Origin: Bacteroidales bacterium
Lineage (GTDB): Bacteria; Bacteroidota; Bacteroidia; Bacteroidales; P3
Direction: 5' to 3'
NCBI GenBank assembly: GCA_031257915.1
Contig: JAIRNR010000051.1
Span: 1-64,000 of the forward strand
Length of the DNA: 64,000 nucleotides
Position 1 is the stretch's first letter. Every line of letters begins with the position of its first letter. A model generated the notes under the pieces. The model searched no databases. It was not told where the DNA came from and saw only the letters and a list, made by a program, of their open reading frames with translations. The translations under genes were made by a program, and so were the position numbers. Below are positions 17,785 through 27,346 of the stretch, piece by piece.

Positions 17785-19914
17785 ATGAAAAAACTTTTTT
17801 TTACAGTAGCGGCTTGCCTTTTTCTCGTTTCTGCAAATGCGAAGCAAATTTATTTTACAGAAACATTTCATCGTTTTTTTAATAGCGGTAATTTAGATGT
17901 CGCATCAAGCAAATTTGACAGCATTCTTTATTTTATGTACAGTCCTATGTCGGTATCACTTGATACGGCGGCCGCTTTCATCTATTATCCTGCCGGTGGT
18001 TATTTAGCAAAACCTGATTATACAACTCCGAATGTTTACCTTGCTTCCAAGTGGGTTAAACTAAACGGTAATGTGGAAAACTATGTAGCATATGACTGGT
18101 TTTATAATGCCTCTGCCGCACCGTCTGAAAATGTCGGAGCCTTCATTACTGCACGAGTACATCCCGATTCGGCGTGGGTAACAATAGCCTCAATGAGCGG
18201 CACCCAAATGGGTTTCGATAACAGTACGGCAGTGACGGGAACTAAGACTATTTCAGGTAAAATACCATCCGAACTTATTGCAGGAACGGATTCTGTGCAG
18301 ATAGCAGCGTTGTTTAAATATTCAACAAACACTACTGTACAGTTTTTCTTTTATCTTGATAATATTTCGTTTTTATCTTTTGATGATGTTAGTGGACAAG
18401 AAAAGGTATCGCTCGCCGTTTCTGCGCCGGGTTCGATAATTGATGATATTTCAAAATATAATATAACAGCCACGATTACAAACGAAAGCGATGTCGTTGT
18501 GGACAGCGTTGTGCTTGGCTATATCCGTAATGGTGGTGAAATCAAATATCAAAGACAGGTATTATCAAATCCATTGCAGATGTTTGGCACATCAACTTTT
18601 AATTTTGGTAAAGACAATTTTATTGTCGGCGAAAATAATTTTGAAATGTGGATTGCAAAACTCAATAATGTGGATTTTGAACGAGGTGAACTTGGTACTG
18701 TAAATTTTTCAACATATATTCCGAATCCGGCAGATGCAATGTATCCGATAAAATATCTTGTAGAGCATTTCACATCTTCTACTTGCGGTCCTTGTGCGGG
18801 TAACAACATCACAATGAATCCTTTTTATGAACAGCAGGAAGCAGCAGACAAGCTTATATATATTAAATATCAAATGAATTGGCCCGGCAACGGAGATCCT
18901 TATTATGTTGCGGAAGACGGCGGAGTACGCAGAGATTATTATGAAGTAAATGCGGTTCCCGAGATGTATGGTAATGCGGCTGTAAAAAGCGGCAAAAATG
19001 AAATGGCAGCAGACATCACCGAACTTGAAGGCAAAAAAGCATACGTTGGAATTATGCTTAGTTCTGCATGGATGGATTCTGTAAGTAATACGGAAAAAAA
19101 CATCAACATCAACTATAGCATTACTTCAAAATTAAATACGGAAGCAACTGTACATACAATTGTTTTGGAGAATGTAACTTATAAAAACAAAAGGACAAAC
19201 GGCGAAACGGAATTTCATCATGTTGTAATGAAAATGTTGCCCAATGGCGGAGGTAATACAATATTCCTGAAAAAAGATTCCACATATAATTTTTCTTACA
19301 CATATAATATGGCGGCAACTCATGTAGAAGAAATAAGTGATTTGAAACTTGTTGTTTTTGTTCAAAGTGATGTGACAAAAGAGATTTTTGCTAATGCTCA
19401 AAGAAATGTGAGTCCATCGAAACAATCTGCCACCCCGACAATTAATCCTGCTATTAGCAATTTTTCCGATAGCGTTTTTGTAACAATTACTTCATTAACT
19501 GAGGGTGCAGAGATTTATTATACCACCGATGGTACTGCTCCAACTTCGGCATCAACACTTTATACCGGCGGTTTTTATATCAACACAACAACAACAATAA
19601 AGGCAATTGCGGTAAAAAACGGATATTTAGATAGCGAAATTTCTACGGCAACATATACAAAAGATCTATTAGCAACCGAAAAATTATCAAATGCAATAAA
19701 GGTTAAAGTTTATCCGAATCCGGTAACTGATTATGTAACGGTTGAAAGTCCTGTGAATAGCACTTTATTTCTGTATAACAGTGTAGGTATGCTTGTTTAT
19801 AAAGGTACCGGCGACAACAAAAAACTGTCTGTTGCCTCTATGCCGAGCGGTGTTTATATATTGAAAGTTGTTTCGGATAAAGGTATTGATACGCAGAAAA
19901 TAATTAAAAGATAA
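17785..19914 (+). CDS. T9SS protein with thioredoxin-like Omp28 domain
   Basis: The protein has 709 residues: signal peptide (MKKLFFTVAACLFLVSANA), an N-terminal beta-sandwich (about 20-210), an Ig-like region, then an Omp28-like segment that starts YLVEHFTSSTCGPCAGN with a CxxC motif at Cys334 and Cys337. That motif is the hallmark of thioredoxin-fold exported proteins. A stretch at about 540-610 (ISNFSDSVFVTITS, AEIYYTTDGTAPTSAS) matches the chitobiase C-terminal-type Ig domain. The end (KVYPNPVTDYVTVESP, MPSGVYILKV) is a T9SS sorting domain. Likely cell-surface; a disulfide or redox function is inferred from CGPC. The next gene, a TlpA-like thioredoxin, starts 5 bp after the stop codon, so the two are probably co-translated and may work on the same substrate. 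Confidence 0.82.
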   Translation: MKKLFFTVAACLFLVSANAKQIYFTETFHRFFNSGNLDVASSKFDSILYFMYSPMSVSLDTAAAFIYYPAGGYLAKPDYTTPNVYLASKWVKLNGNVENYVAYDWFYNASAAPSENVGAFITARVHPDSAWVTIASMSGTQMGFDNSTAVTGTKTISGKIPSELIAGTDSVQIAALFKYSTNTTVQFFFYLDNISFLSFDDVSGQEKVSLAVSAPGSIIDDISKYNITATITNESDVVVDSVVLGYIRNGGEIKYQRQVLSNPLQMFGTSTFNFGKDNFIVGENNFEMWIAKLNNVDFERGELGTVNFSTYIPNPADAMYPIKYLVEHFTSSTCGPCAGNNITMNPFYEQQEAADKLIYIKYQMNWPGNGDPYYVAEDGGVRRDYYEVNAVPEMYGNAAVKSGKNEMAADITELEGKKAYVGIMLSSAWMDSVSNTEKNININYSITSKLNTEATVHTIVLENVTYKNKRTNGETEFHHVVMKMLPNGGGNTIFLKKDSTYNFSYTYNMAATHVEEISDLKLVVFVQSDVTKEIFANAQRNVSPSKQSATPTINPAISNFSDSVFVTITSLTEGAEIYYTTDGTAPTSASTLYTGGFYINTTTTIKAIAVKNGYLDSEISTATYTKDLLATEKLSNAIKVKVYPNPVTDYVTVESPVNSTLFLYNSVGMLVYKGTGDNKKLSVASMPSGVYILKVVSDKGIDTQKIIKR

Positions 19915-19919
19915 AGTTG

Positions 19920-20411
19920 ATGAAAAAACATTTTATTTTAGTGATTGCACTATTGTCGGTAATTACGACTTTTGCACAAGTGCCGAACATTACGTTGAAA
20001 GATATTAACGGCAAGGCAGTACAGTTACAGGATGCGGTTAAAAACGATGGAAACCCTGTTATTATTGACTTTTGGGCAACGTGGTGTAAACCCTGTATAA
20101 AAGAATTAAAAGCGATTTCCGATGTTTATGAAGATTGGCAAAAAGAAACAGGCGTAAAAATGATTATCGTCTCTATTGACGACTCACGCACCACCGCCAA
20201 CGTTCGCACGCTTGTTAATGCGCAAGGTTGGGATTTTGATGTGTTGCTTGATGTGAACAGCGACCTGAAACGTGCAATGAACGTATCGAATCCCCCGCAT
20301 ACATTTGTTTTGGATGGAAAAGGAAAAATAGTCTTTCAGCACAATGGCTATTCGGAAGGCAGTGAAGAAGAACTTATAGATGAAGTGCGTAAAGCAAAAG
20401 CCGGCAAATAG
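19920..20411 (+). CDS. Exported TlpA-like thioredoxin
   Basis: The start is the ATG at 19920; an in-frame TTG lies just before it. After a signal peptide (MKKHFILVIALLSVITTFAQ) comes a TlpA/ResA-type thioredoxin fold with the redox motif FWATWCKPCIKEL (Cys56 and Cys59), IIVSIDDSRTTANVRTLV, and the cis-proline region NPPHTFVLDGKGKIVFQHNGY. About 163 residues. Such periplasmic proteins reduce or isomerise disulfides in exported partners. It lies 5 bp after a T9SS protein with a CGPC motif and 1 bp before the DUF6029 gene, so it sits in the middle of a tight operon whose products are all exported. Confidence 0.9.
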   Translation: MKKHFILVIALLSVITTFAQVPNITLKDINGKAVQLQDAVKNDGNPVIIDFWATWCKPCIKELKAISDVYEDWQKETGVKMIIVSIDDSRTTANVRTLVNAQGWDFDVLLDVNSDLKRAMNVSNPPHTFVLDGKGKIVFQHNGYSEGSEEELIDEVRKAKAGK

Positions 20412-20412
20412 T

Positions 20413-22086
20413 ATGAAAAAGGTTTCGTTAGTTATTTTTGTTTCTTGTATTTTTGTTTCCTGCGCACTGTCATTTACCGCAATTGCCGTTGCGCAAGAAA
20501 ACAAATTTGCCGCAATTCTCGGCGGAGGTACAATTTCAGGCGGTGTTCAAATAGACGCACAGGTATATCAAAAGGATACAGCCATTGGTGCGCAGGATGT
20601 AGATGAAAAATTCCGTACAAACAGTTTTGCAAACATACAGTACATCAACGGCGGCTTTTCGGCAGGAATGCGCATAGAGGCTTATATTCCGCAAATGCTT
20701 GGTTACGACGCGCGTTACAGCGCAAAAAAAGCAGGTATTGCAAATTATTTTGCCCGATATGGTAACGATTTTGTAGATGTTACGGCAGGTACATTTTACG
20801 AACAATTCGGCAGTGGTTTAATTTTACGTTCCTATCAGGACTGGAACCTTGGAATGGATAATTCCATTCTCGGTGCGCGTGCTGTTGTAACGCCGTACAG
20901 CGGCATTACCCTTAAAGGGATTGTCGGCACAGAGCGTTATTTTTGGGAATACAAAGGAATGGTGCGCGGCGGTGATATGGAACTTTCGCTTAACGATATG
21001 ATTACGCCAATGCAGGACATGAACACGCGCATTACCCTTGGAGGAAGTTTTGTTTCAAAATATCAGAAAAGCGAGGATGTTTATCGTGTGGATACAAGCG
21101 GAAATGTTAATGTTCTGAACTTACCCGCTAATGTAGCCTCGTTCGCAACACGTTTAAATATTGAGAGCGGCGGATTTACGTTTTCCGGCGAATATGCCCG
21201 CAAAGTAAATGATCCTTCTGCCGAAAACAGTTGGACTTACAATCCGGGACAGGCACTGCTTTTCAATGTCGGATATTCAATGAAAGGTTTTGGAATTTTG
21301 CTTTCGGCAAAAAGTATTGACAATATGGGTTATCGTCTTGACAGAAACGAATTGGGACAGTTTGGTATGATAAACTATATGCCGGCACTTACACGTCAGC
21401 ACGTTTATACATTGCCGTCTCTGTATCCGTATGCAACGCAACCGAATGGCGAAGTCGGATTTCAGATAGATGCCCAGTGGAAAACAGGCAAAAAGGGTCC
21501 GTCGTTTCACCTCAATGCTTCTTATACCGGCGGTTTGAAAAAAACAATAACAGACGATTTAACTTACAAAGCAACACCTTTCGGACTGGATTCTAATATC
21601 TATTTTGTTGATATAAATTTTGATGTAAGTCATAAATTCAATAAAAACTGGAAAGCAACGTTGATGTACATGTATGAAATTTTTAATCAGGAAATTTCCG
21701 GTACACACTACGGTGAGGGCAAAACAATAAATGCTCACATTGTTGTCGGCGAAGTTACATATTCATTTTTGAAAAAACACGCTTTGCGGTTAGAGGCACA
21801 ATATATGCACACACGCGGAGGTGAGGGCGAATGGCTTATGGGAACACTTGAATATACGTTTGCGCCGAAATGGTTTTTTTCTCTCTCCGACCAGTTTAAT
21901 TTTAAAAATCCCTCACGTGAAAAGCCGTTGCATTACTATTATGCGACTGTTGCATTTGTTCACGACGCAACCCGCATTGCACTTTCCTACGGACGAGTAC
22001 GTCAAGGTGTTGTTTGTGCAGGCGGTGTCTGCCGCGAACTTCCCGCGAGTAATGGGCTTATGCTTACGCTGACAACGAATTTTTGA
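20413..22086 (+). CDS. DUF6029 family outer-membrane-type protein
   Basis: I place the start at the ATG at 20413, which gives a signal peptide (MKKVSLVIFVSCIFVSCALS) and follows the previous stop by one base. The roughly 557 residues have many alternating polar-hydrophobic strands with aromatic residues at strand ends (GMRIEAYIPQMLGYDARY, FSGEYARKVND, LRLEAQYMHTRGGEGEW, final LMLTLTTNF). This is what an outer-membrane beta-barrel looks like. The sequence fits DUF6029, a Bacteroidota family, as I recall it. Function is not known. The operon with a TlpA thioredoxin and Omp28-like proteins suggests a role in the envelope, perhaps with a disulfide-dependent partner. Confidence 0.75.
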   Translation: MKKVSLVIFVSCIFVSCALSFTAIAVAQENKFAAILGGGTISGGVQIDAQVYQKDTAIGAQDVDEKFRTNSFANIQYINGGFSAGMRIEAYIPQMLGYDARYSAKKAGIANYFARYGNDFVDVTAGTFYEQFGSGLILRSYQDWNLGMDNSILGARAVVTPYSGITLKGIVGTERYFWEYKGMVRGGDMELSLNDMITPMQDMNTRITLGGSFVSKYQKSEDVYRVDTSGNVNVLNLPANVASFATRLNIESGGFTFSGEYARKVNDPSAENSWTYNPGQALLFNVGYSMKGFGILLSAKSIDNMGYRLDRNELGQFGMINYMPALTRQHVYTLPSLYPYATQPNGEVGFQIDAQWKTGKKGPSFHLNASYTGGLKKTITDDLTYKATPFGLDSNIYFVDINFDVSHKFNKNWKATLMYMYEIFNQEISGTHYGEGKTINAHIVVGEVTYSFLKKHALRLEAQYMHTRGGEGEWLMGTLEYTFAPKWFFSLSDQFNFKNPSREKPLHYYYATVAFVHDATRIALSYGRVRQGVVCAGGVCRELPASNGLMLTLTTNF

Positions 22087-22166
22087 TATCCTCCATATAT
22101 CAATCACACAAATAGAAAAATGAAAGTGTGATTATTCAAAAAATAAATACTAAATTTGTTACTATA

Positions 22167-22991
22167 ATGAGACAAATACTGATAATATCCATATCGCTGT
22201 TAATCTTTACCGCATGCGATATTATTCCCGAAAACGAACGTGAAAAACCATCGGAAAATTTGCCCACATGGAAAGGGCAATATGTATTACTTGAAGATTT
22301 TACAGGTGTACGCTGTGTCAATTGCCCCGCGGCAGCGGAACAGATAGAAGTTCTTAAAGGTGTGTTCGGTGATAAACTTATTGTTGTGGGATTGCATCCG
22401 CAAACAAGTGCTTTTAATCGTCCCATAGGCAATCCCGACAGCAATGGAAACAACCGCGATTTAAGCAATGCACAGGCAGAAGAGTTTCGTGAATTTTTCG
22501 GAATAGAATCGCTGCCGAAAGGCATTATAATGCAAAAAAAAGAATTGCTTGAAAAAGATCAGTTTTATAGCGAAGTAATACAGCATTATGCACGTAACGC
22601 TATTGCTCTGCTTGATGTTTCTGCAAATCTGACCGACAGCACTGTTACTATAACTAACAGTATTACTTTTACAGATAATTATGACGGACAGGGTAATACG
22701 AATTTATCTTTAATAATTGTTGAGGACAGTATTCTTGTTACGCAATTAACTCCTGATGGCGTTGTGCAGAATTATCGGCAAGATCATGTTTTTCGTAAAA
22801 TGGCTACGCCAATTTGGGGCAATCAAATTGCAGGCAGTAAGATAGCAAAAAACAGTACTTTTAATTACGGCGGTTCAGCTACAATAGCCGGAGAATGGAA
22901 ACGCAATTATCTTGGTGTTGTTGCGATACTTTTCGATAACGGCACAAAGGAAGTTATTCAGGCAGCTTATACGCACATTATACACAAATAA
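22167..22991 (+). CDS. Omp28-like lipoprotein with CxxC motif
   Basis: Start at the ATG at 22167, which yields a lipoprotein signal (MRQILIISISLLIFTACD, lipobox FTAC); an in-frame start at 22128 would add a hydrophilic leader. After a short linker the mature part begins with LEDFTGVRCVNCPAAAEQIEVL, an Omp28/thioredoxin-like CxxC site, and goes on with VGLHPQTSAF and FFGIESLPKGIIMQKKELLE, which matches the thioredoxin cis-proline region. The C-terminal half is beta-rich. About 274 residues. Probably anchored in the outer membrane and acting as a redox or scaffold protein. It follows the DUF6029 gene by 80 bp and precedes a T9SS protein by 11 bp. Confidence 0.8.
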   Translation: MRQILIISISLLIFTACDIIPENEREKPSENLPTWKGQYVLLEDFTGVRCVNCPAAAEQIEVLKGVFGDKLIVVGLHPQTSAFNRPIGNPDSNGNNRDLSNAQAEEFREFFGIESLPKGIIMQKKELLEKDQFYSEVIQHYARNAIALLDVSANLTDSTVTITNSITFTDNYDGQGNTNLSLIIVEDSILVTQLTPDGVVQNYRQDHVFRKMATPIWGNQIAGSKIAKNSTFNYGGSATIAGEWKRNYLGVVAILFDNGTKEVIQAAYTHIIHK

Positions 22992-23002
22992 ATTATTATA
23001 TT

Positions 23003-23809
23003 ATGAAGCAGCTTTTTTTTATCACACTTTTGGCAAGTATTTCACTCTCGACGCTTAATGCGCAATCTTTACAAATCGGAGTTGGAGATAGAGATGTTAT
23101 TACAGGAAGTGAAATGTACTTTTTTTCTACTCCAAATGAGCTGGAGGCATTACAACTTTTTTTGCGTTTAACAAACATTAGCGATCATCAAATTAAAATT
23201 CTGGGGCTTACAACTCCCATTGAAGCACCTCTGGGAACTATTTACAGTTGGTGTGGTTTCGGCAATTGCTGGACAGGTTATAATATTCCATCGTCGGAGA
23301 TGGAAAGTGGTTATACGGAAGGCACCGGTAATGAATTTTATGCCGACGTAGAATTAAATGAAGCGTTTGACCCCGCTATTTACAAGATGTCGTTTTGGGT
23401 TGAAGATAACACATCCGACAAGGTTGATATAACGGTTCGTTTTGTAAATCGCGAACATATTCCCGGGGACATACTTTCTGCTATTGGCGGTGTTGCACCG
23501 CAATCCGACACAATAGTTTTTATTTCCGGCGGATATATTACTGTTACGGCGAATGAAACATTCGCACATTCTCAAAAGACTGTAAGGGTTTATCCCAATC
23601 CCGCAATAGACTACGTTACTTTTGATTTGGGCAATGAGAAAGGCAACGTTATTATTCGTTCGGTGTCGGGCAGTGTTGTTCGTGAAATTACAGGCGCGTC
23701 CGGCTTTGTATCTACAAACGTAAAAGGACTTACAAACGGTATTTATTTTTACACATTAGAGCGTTTAAACGGTGCTAAAGTTACAGGAAAACTTATCGTT
23801 AAACAGTAA
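23003..23809 (+). CDS. Small T9SS-exported protein
   Basis: The protein has 268 residues: signal peptide (MKQLFFITLLASISLSTLNAQ), a beta-rich core with a CGFGNCW motif near residue 85, and a T9SS sorting domain from about residue 195 (VRVYPNPAIDYVTFDLG, LTNGIYFYTLE, KLIVKQ). The core is not recognised. It closes a run of exported proteins that begins at 17785; the following PdxA-like gene starts 3 bp after its stop codon, which is an odd partner. Probably secreted to the surface. Confidence 0.75.
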   Translation: MKQLFFITLLASISLSTLNAQSLQIGVGDRDVITGSEMYFFSTPNELEALQLFLRLTNISDHQIKILGLTTPIEAPLGTIYSWCGFGNCWTGYNIPSSEMESGYTEGTGNEFYADVELNEAFDPAIYKMSFWVEDNTSDKVDITVRFVNREHIPGDILSAIGGVAPQSDTIVFISGGYITVTANETFAHSQKTVRVYPNPAIDYVTFDLGNEKGNVIIRSVSGSVVREITGASGFVSTNVKGLTNGIYFYTLERLNGAKVTGKLIVKQ

Positions 23810-23812
23810 GTA

Positions 23813-24829
23813 ATGCAAAGAATAGCCATCACACATGGCGAATGCGGCAGCGTAAATTACGAATTGCTCATCAGAACGTTTTTAGACGGCATACTGCTTG
23901 ACGGTGTCGTACAGCCGATACTTTTCGGTTCGTCAAAAATACTTTCCATGACAGCGAAAAGCATGGGACATCCCGATTTTTTTCAAAGGACAAAAAAATT
24001 ACAGGTGGAAGATGTTATTCCCGCCAATAGAGATATTGCGTATTCGCGCGGCGAAGCGACAAAAATGTCGGGTGAACTGGCAATTGCGGCGGTAGAAAAA
24101 GCGATACAGAGTTTGAAAAAAGGAGAGTCACGTGGTAGCGGCATACTTTTAACATTGCCTCTCGACCCCGAAGCAGTTCGCCTGTCACGCGCCGATTTTA
24201 AAAATCAAGCGTCGTTAATTGCGTCTTATTTTTCAACAGGAACACCGTACAGAATGTTTTTAAGTGAACGTTTAAAGACAACGTTTATGTCGCCTGCAAG
24301 CAGTATTGCAAATATTGCACCTGACAGAGTAGAAAGCAGGATACTCGCCTTACATAAAACCTTTAAAGAGGATTTTTCAATTCTATCGCCGCGAATCGCG
24401 GTATTGTCAATGAGTGAAGACGTAAATGCGGCAGGATTAACCGACAAGGATATTTCAATTTTAAAGCCGATAGTAGATAAGTTAATGGTTGACGGTAATG
24501 CTTGTTTCGGACCGTTCACAGTAGCGCAGACGTTGGAAATGCGCGACAATTTTGATGTGTTTTTATGTATGTACCGCGAGCAGCAGGATATGCTTTTTAA
24601 AGATTTGGAAACATCGTCTCTTTGCTATTTTACAGCGGGCTTGCAGATAGTGCATATAGAGCCGCATCTTCCGTTAAATATGGGACAATTGACTGATATT
24701 GCAACGGCAGAACATGACCTGCGCAATGCTATTTATTATGGTACGGATATTTTTGCTCACCGTACGGAAAATATCCCCCTGCTTGCAAACCCCCTTGGTT
24801 TCAGCAAGAAAATAGAGGTAAATGAATAG
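23813..24829 (+). CDS. PdxA-like protein apparently lacking the metal ligands
   Basis: The 338 residues follow the layout of 4-hydroxythreonine-4-phosphate dehydrogenase (PdxA, vitamin B6 synthesis). They share the N-terminal RIAITHGECGSVNYELLIRT, a central VLSMSEDVNAAGL segment that aligns with the family NPHAGE(x)G region, and GPFTVAQTL followed by CMYREQQDMLFK, which aligns with GPFPADT and MYHDQGLIPLK. At the positions where PdxA has its three zinc-binding histidines I see no histidine: the family YHDQ is YREQ, NPHAGE is NAAGLTD, and the ATTH region is TTFMSPAS. This is a by-eye alignment. Read literally, it predicts a non-catalytic homologue or one with a different reaction. Its 3' end overlaps the murF-alr gene by 8 bp, so the two are coupled. 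Confidence 0.7.
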   Translation: MQRIAITHGECGSVNYELLIRTFLDGILLDGVVQPILFGSSKILSMTAKSMGHPDFFQRTKKLQVEDVIPANRDIAYSRGEATKMSGELAIAAVEKAIQSLKKGESRGSGILLTLPLDPEAVRLSRADFKNQASLIASYFSTGTPYRMFLSERLKTTFMSPASSIANIAPDRVESRILALHKTFKEDFSILSPRIAVLSMSEDVNAAGLTDKDISILKPIVDKLMVDGNACFGPFTVAQTLEMRDNFDVFLCMYREQQDMLFKDLETSSLCYFTAGLQIVHIEPHLPLNMGQLTDIATAEHDLRNAIYYGTDIFAHRTENIPLLANPLGFSKKIEVNE

Positions 24830-27305
24830 AAATTTTTTTACGATAGGGGAAATTGCCAAAATTACAAAGGCTGATTTTGTTGGTGATGTTGATAACGGGC
24901 AAAACAGCGTCACGTATTTGCTCACTGACAGCAGGCGGTTGCAAAATCCCGCCGATACGCTGTTTATTGCACTGCAAACAAAAAAAAATGACGGACACAA
25001 GTATATAAACGAACTTTATGCAAAGGGTGTAAGGTTTTTTTTAGTGCAGCAGGATGAAGATGCGCTTGACGGTGCCGTTTTTCTTAAAGTAAAAAATACG
25101 CTGAAAGCATTACAGCAAATTGCAGAAGCACATCGCAAGCAGTTTGATATTCCTGTACTCGCAATAACAGGCAGTAATGGCAAAACGGTAGTAAAAGAAT
25201 GGATTTACGCGCTGTTGCAGCCCGATAAACATGTTGTGAGAAGTCCCAAGAGCTATAATTCGCAAATAGGCGTTCCACTCTCTGTTTGGGATATGAAAGA
25301 AGGAGATGAGTTTGCTATTTTTGAAGCCGGAATTTCGGAGCCGAACGAGATGGACGCACTACAAAGAATAACGCATCCGACAATAGGACTCTTTACAAAT
25401 ATAGGCTCTGCACATGATGAATATTTTCTTGATAAAAATCAAAAAACAGCAGAAAAACTGAAACTTTTTACAAATGTTTCACTTCTTATTTTCTGTGCCG
25501 ATTATCTTGAAATAAGGGAACAGATGTCGTTGTCAAAAAAATTTAAACAAACGCAAATACTTTGCTGGACAACGAAAAAAAATATTAAAGCCGACATAAA
25601 AATCCAATCAATAAATACAGCAAACGGCAACACACAAATAACGGCATTATATGATAAAGAAACATTACAGATAAATATTCCTTTTACAGATAATGCTTCA
25701 ATAGAAAATGCTATTCACTGCTGGGTTTTTATGCTTTCGCAGGGGTATGAGAACGAAGAAATTGCTAACCGATTGCTGAAACTTCATGCTGTTGAAATGC
25801 GAATGGAGATGAAAGAGGGAATAAATAATTGTTTTATCATTAACGATTTTTATAATTTTGATTATAATTCTCTCGTAATGGCGGTTACGGCACTCGCAAA
25901 TCAAAATCAAAATTCACGGTGCAGAATAATTATTTCCGATATGCTGCAAAGCGGGCGCAATGATAATGATCTTTATAAAGATATTGCAACACTTTTAAAA
26001 CAAAAAAAGATAAATATAATAACAGGAATCGGTGAGCGGATATATGCACAGCAAAGTGCTTTTGACGGATTACAGACGTCTTTCTACACAAGTACGGAAA
26101 ATTTTTTAAAGCAGGCAAACATAAACGATTTTCATGATGAAACAATACTTTTAAAAGGTGCGCGGTCATTTGGTTTTGAACGTATCTCGCAATTTTTTCA
26201 AAAGAAAGTACATCAAACTGTCTTTGAAATAAATTTTAACGCAATAGCGAATAATCTTAATGTTTTTCGTTCCATGGTGAAGCCATCAACAAAAATTATG
26301 CTTATGACAAAAGCATTTTCCTATGGTGCGGGATCTTACGAAATTGCGAATATGCTGCATTATCATCAAGCGGATTATCTTGCAGTTGCTTACGCGGATG
26401 AGGGCGTGCTGTTAAGGCAGAACGGTGTTACAATTCCGATAATGGTTATGAATTCTGAGGAGCAGGGACTTAGCAGTGTGCTTCGCTATAATTTGGAGCC
26501 TGAAATTTACAGCATGGAAATATTGCACGCGTTGCAGGCACGGTTGGATGCTGTCGTGAAAATTCATGTAAAACTGAATACCGGAATGAATCGCCTTGGA
26601 TTTGACGAAGAAGAAATACCGCAGTTGTTACAGGAATTACAAAAAGATACGCGCATAAAAGTTGCATCGATACTTACACATCTCGCCACAGCAGACGAGC
26701 CTGAGAATGATAGATACACGTTAGCACAGTTGAAAAAATTTGAACAGATGAGCGGTGTGCTTCTTGGCGGATTGCCGTATCCGATTTTACGTCATTGTCT
26801 TAACACGGCAGGGATTACTCGTTTTCCGCAGTATCAGTACGATATGGTCCGTCTGGGAATCGGACTTTATGGTATTGATGTTTTAAACGGTGCCGGCAGA
26901 AGTGTTGCACTTGAACACGTAGGCACATTGAAAACGGTTATTTCACAAATTCACACTTTGCAAAAAGATGAAGCGGTAGGTTATGGACGTAAATTTGTAG
27001 CACAGTCTGAAATGCGGGCGGGGGTTATCGGTATTGGCTATGCGGACGGTTTTAGCCGTCGTCTTGGCAATGGAGTTGGTGAAGTTGTTGTGCGTGGAAA
27101 GCGCGTGCCTGTTATTGGTAATGTGTGTATGGATATGTGTATGGTTGATTTGACTTCTGTTCCGGAGGCACAGACGCAGGACGAAGTTATTGTATTCGGC
27201 AAAGAAATTTCCGTAACGGAAGTTGCACAAAAATCAGGCACTATTCCTTATGAAGTGCTGACAGGTATTTCGTCGCGTGTGAAAAGAATTTACTATCAGG
27301 AGTGA
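24822..27305 (+). CDS. murF-alr: MurF ligase fused to alanine racemase
   Basis: A bifunctional peptidoglycan precursor enzyme of 827 residues. The N-terminal part (about 1-455) is UDP-N-acetylmuramoyl-tripeptide:D-Ala-D-Ala ligase with the ATP loop ITGSNGKTVVKEW (GSNGKT at 117-122), the FEAGISEPNEMD segment and the C-terminal IISDMLQSGRNDNDLY. The second half is a PLP-dependent alanine racemase: PLP lysine in MLMTKAFSYGAGS (Lys497), NTGMNRLGF, and the second catalytic tyrosine region IGIGYADGFSRRLGNG, ending in ISSRVKRIYY. The enzyme would both make D-alanine and ligate D-Ala-D-Ala. The fusion is known from Bacteroidota, so it is a taxonomic marker. Overlaps the PdxA-like gene by 8 bp. Confidence 0.95.
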   Translation: MNRNFFTIGEIAKITKADFVGDVDNGQNSVTYLLTDSRRLQNPADTLFIALQTKKNDGHKYINELYAKGVRFFLVQQDEDALDGAVFLKVKNTLKALQQIAEAHRKQFDIPVLAITGSNGKTVVKEWIYALLQPDKHVVRSPKSYNSQIGVPLSVWDMKEGDEFAIFEAGISEPNEMDALQRITHPTIGLFTNIGSAHDEYFLDKNQKTAEKLKLFTNVSLLIFCADYLEIREQMSLSKKFKQTQILCWTTKKNIKADIKIQSINTANGNTQITALYDKETLQINIPFTDNASIENAIHCWVFMLSQGYENEEIANRLLKLHAVEMRMEMKEGINNCFIINDFYNFDYNSLVMAVTALANQNQNSRCRIIISDMLQSGRNDNDLYKDIATLLKQKKINIITGIGERIYAQQSAFDGLQTSFYTSTENFLKQANINDFHDETILLKGARSFGFERISQFFQKKVHQTVFEINFNAIANNLNVFRSMVKPSTKIMLMTKAFSYGAGSYEIANMLHYHQADYLAVAYADEGVLLRQNGVTIPIMVMNSEEQGLSSVLRYNLEPEIYSMEILHALQARLDAVVKIHVKLNTGMNRLGFDEEEIPQLLQELQKDTRIKVASILTHLATADEPENDRYTLAQLKKFEQMSGVLLGGLPYPILRHCLNTAGITRFPQYQYDMVRLGIGLYGIDVLNGAGRSVALEHVGTLKTVISQIHTLQKDEAVGYGRKFVAQSEMRAGVIGIGYADGFSRRLGNGVGEVVVRGKRVPVIGNVCMDMCMVDLTSVPEAQTQDEVIVFGKEISVTEVAQKSGTIPYEVLTGISSRVKRIYYQE

Positions 27306-27346
27306 GGTTTCTGCTGTTGGTGGTCGTTATGCGCTTTTGTTGGGTT

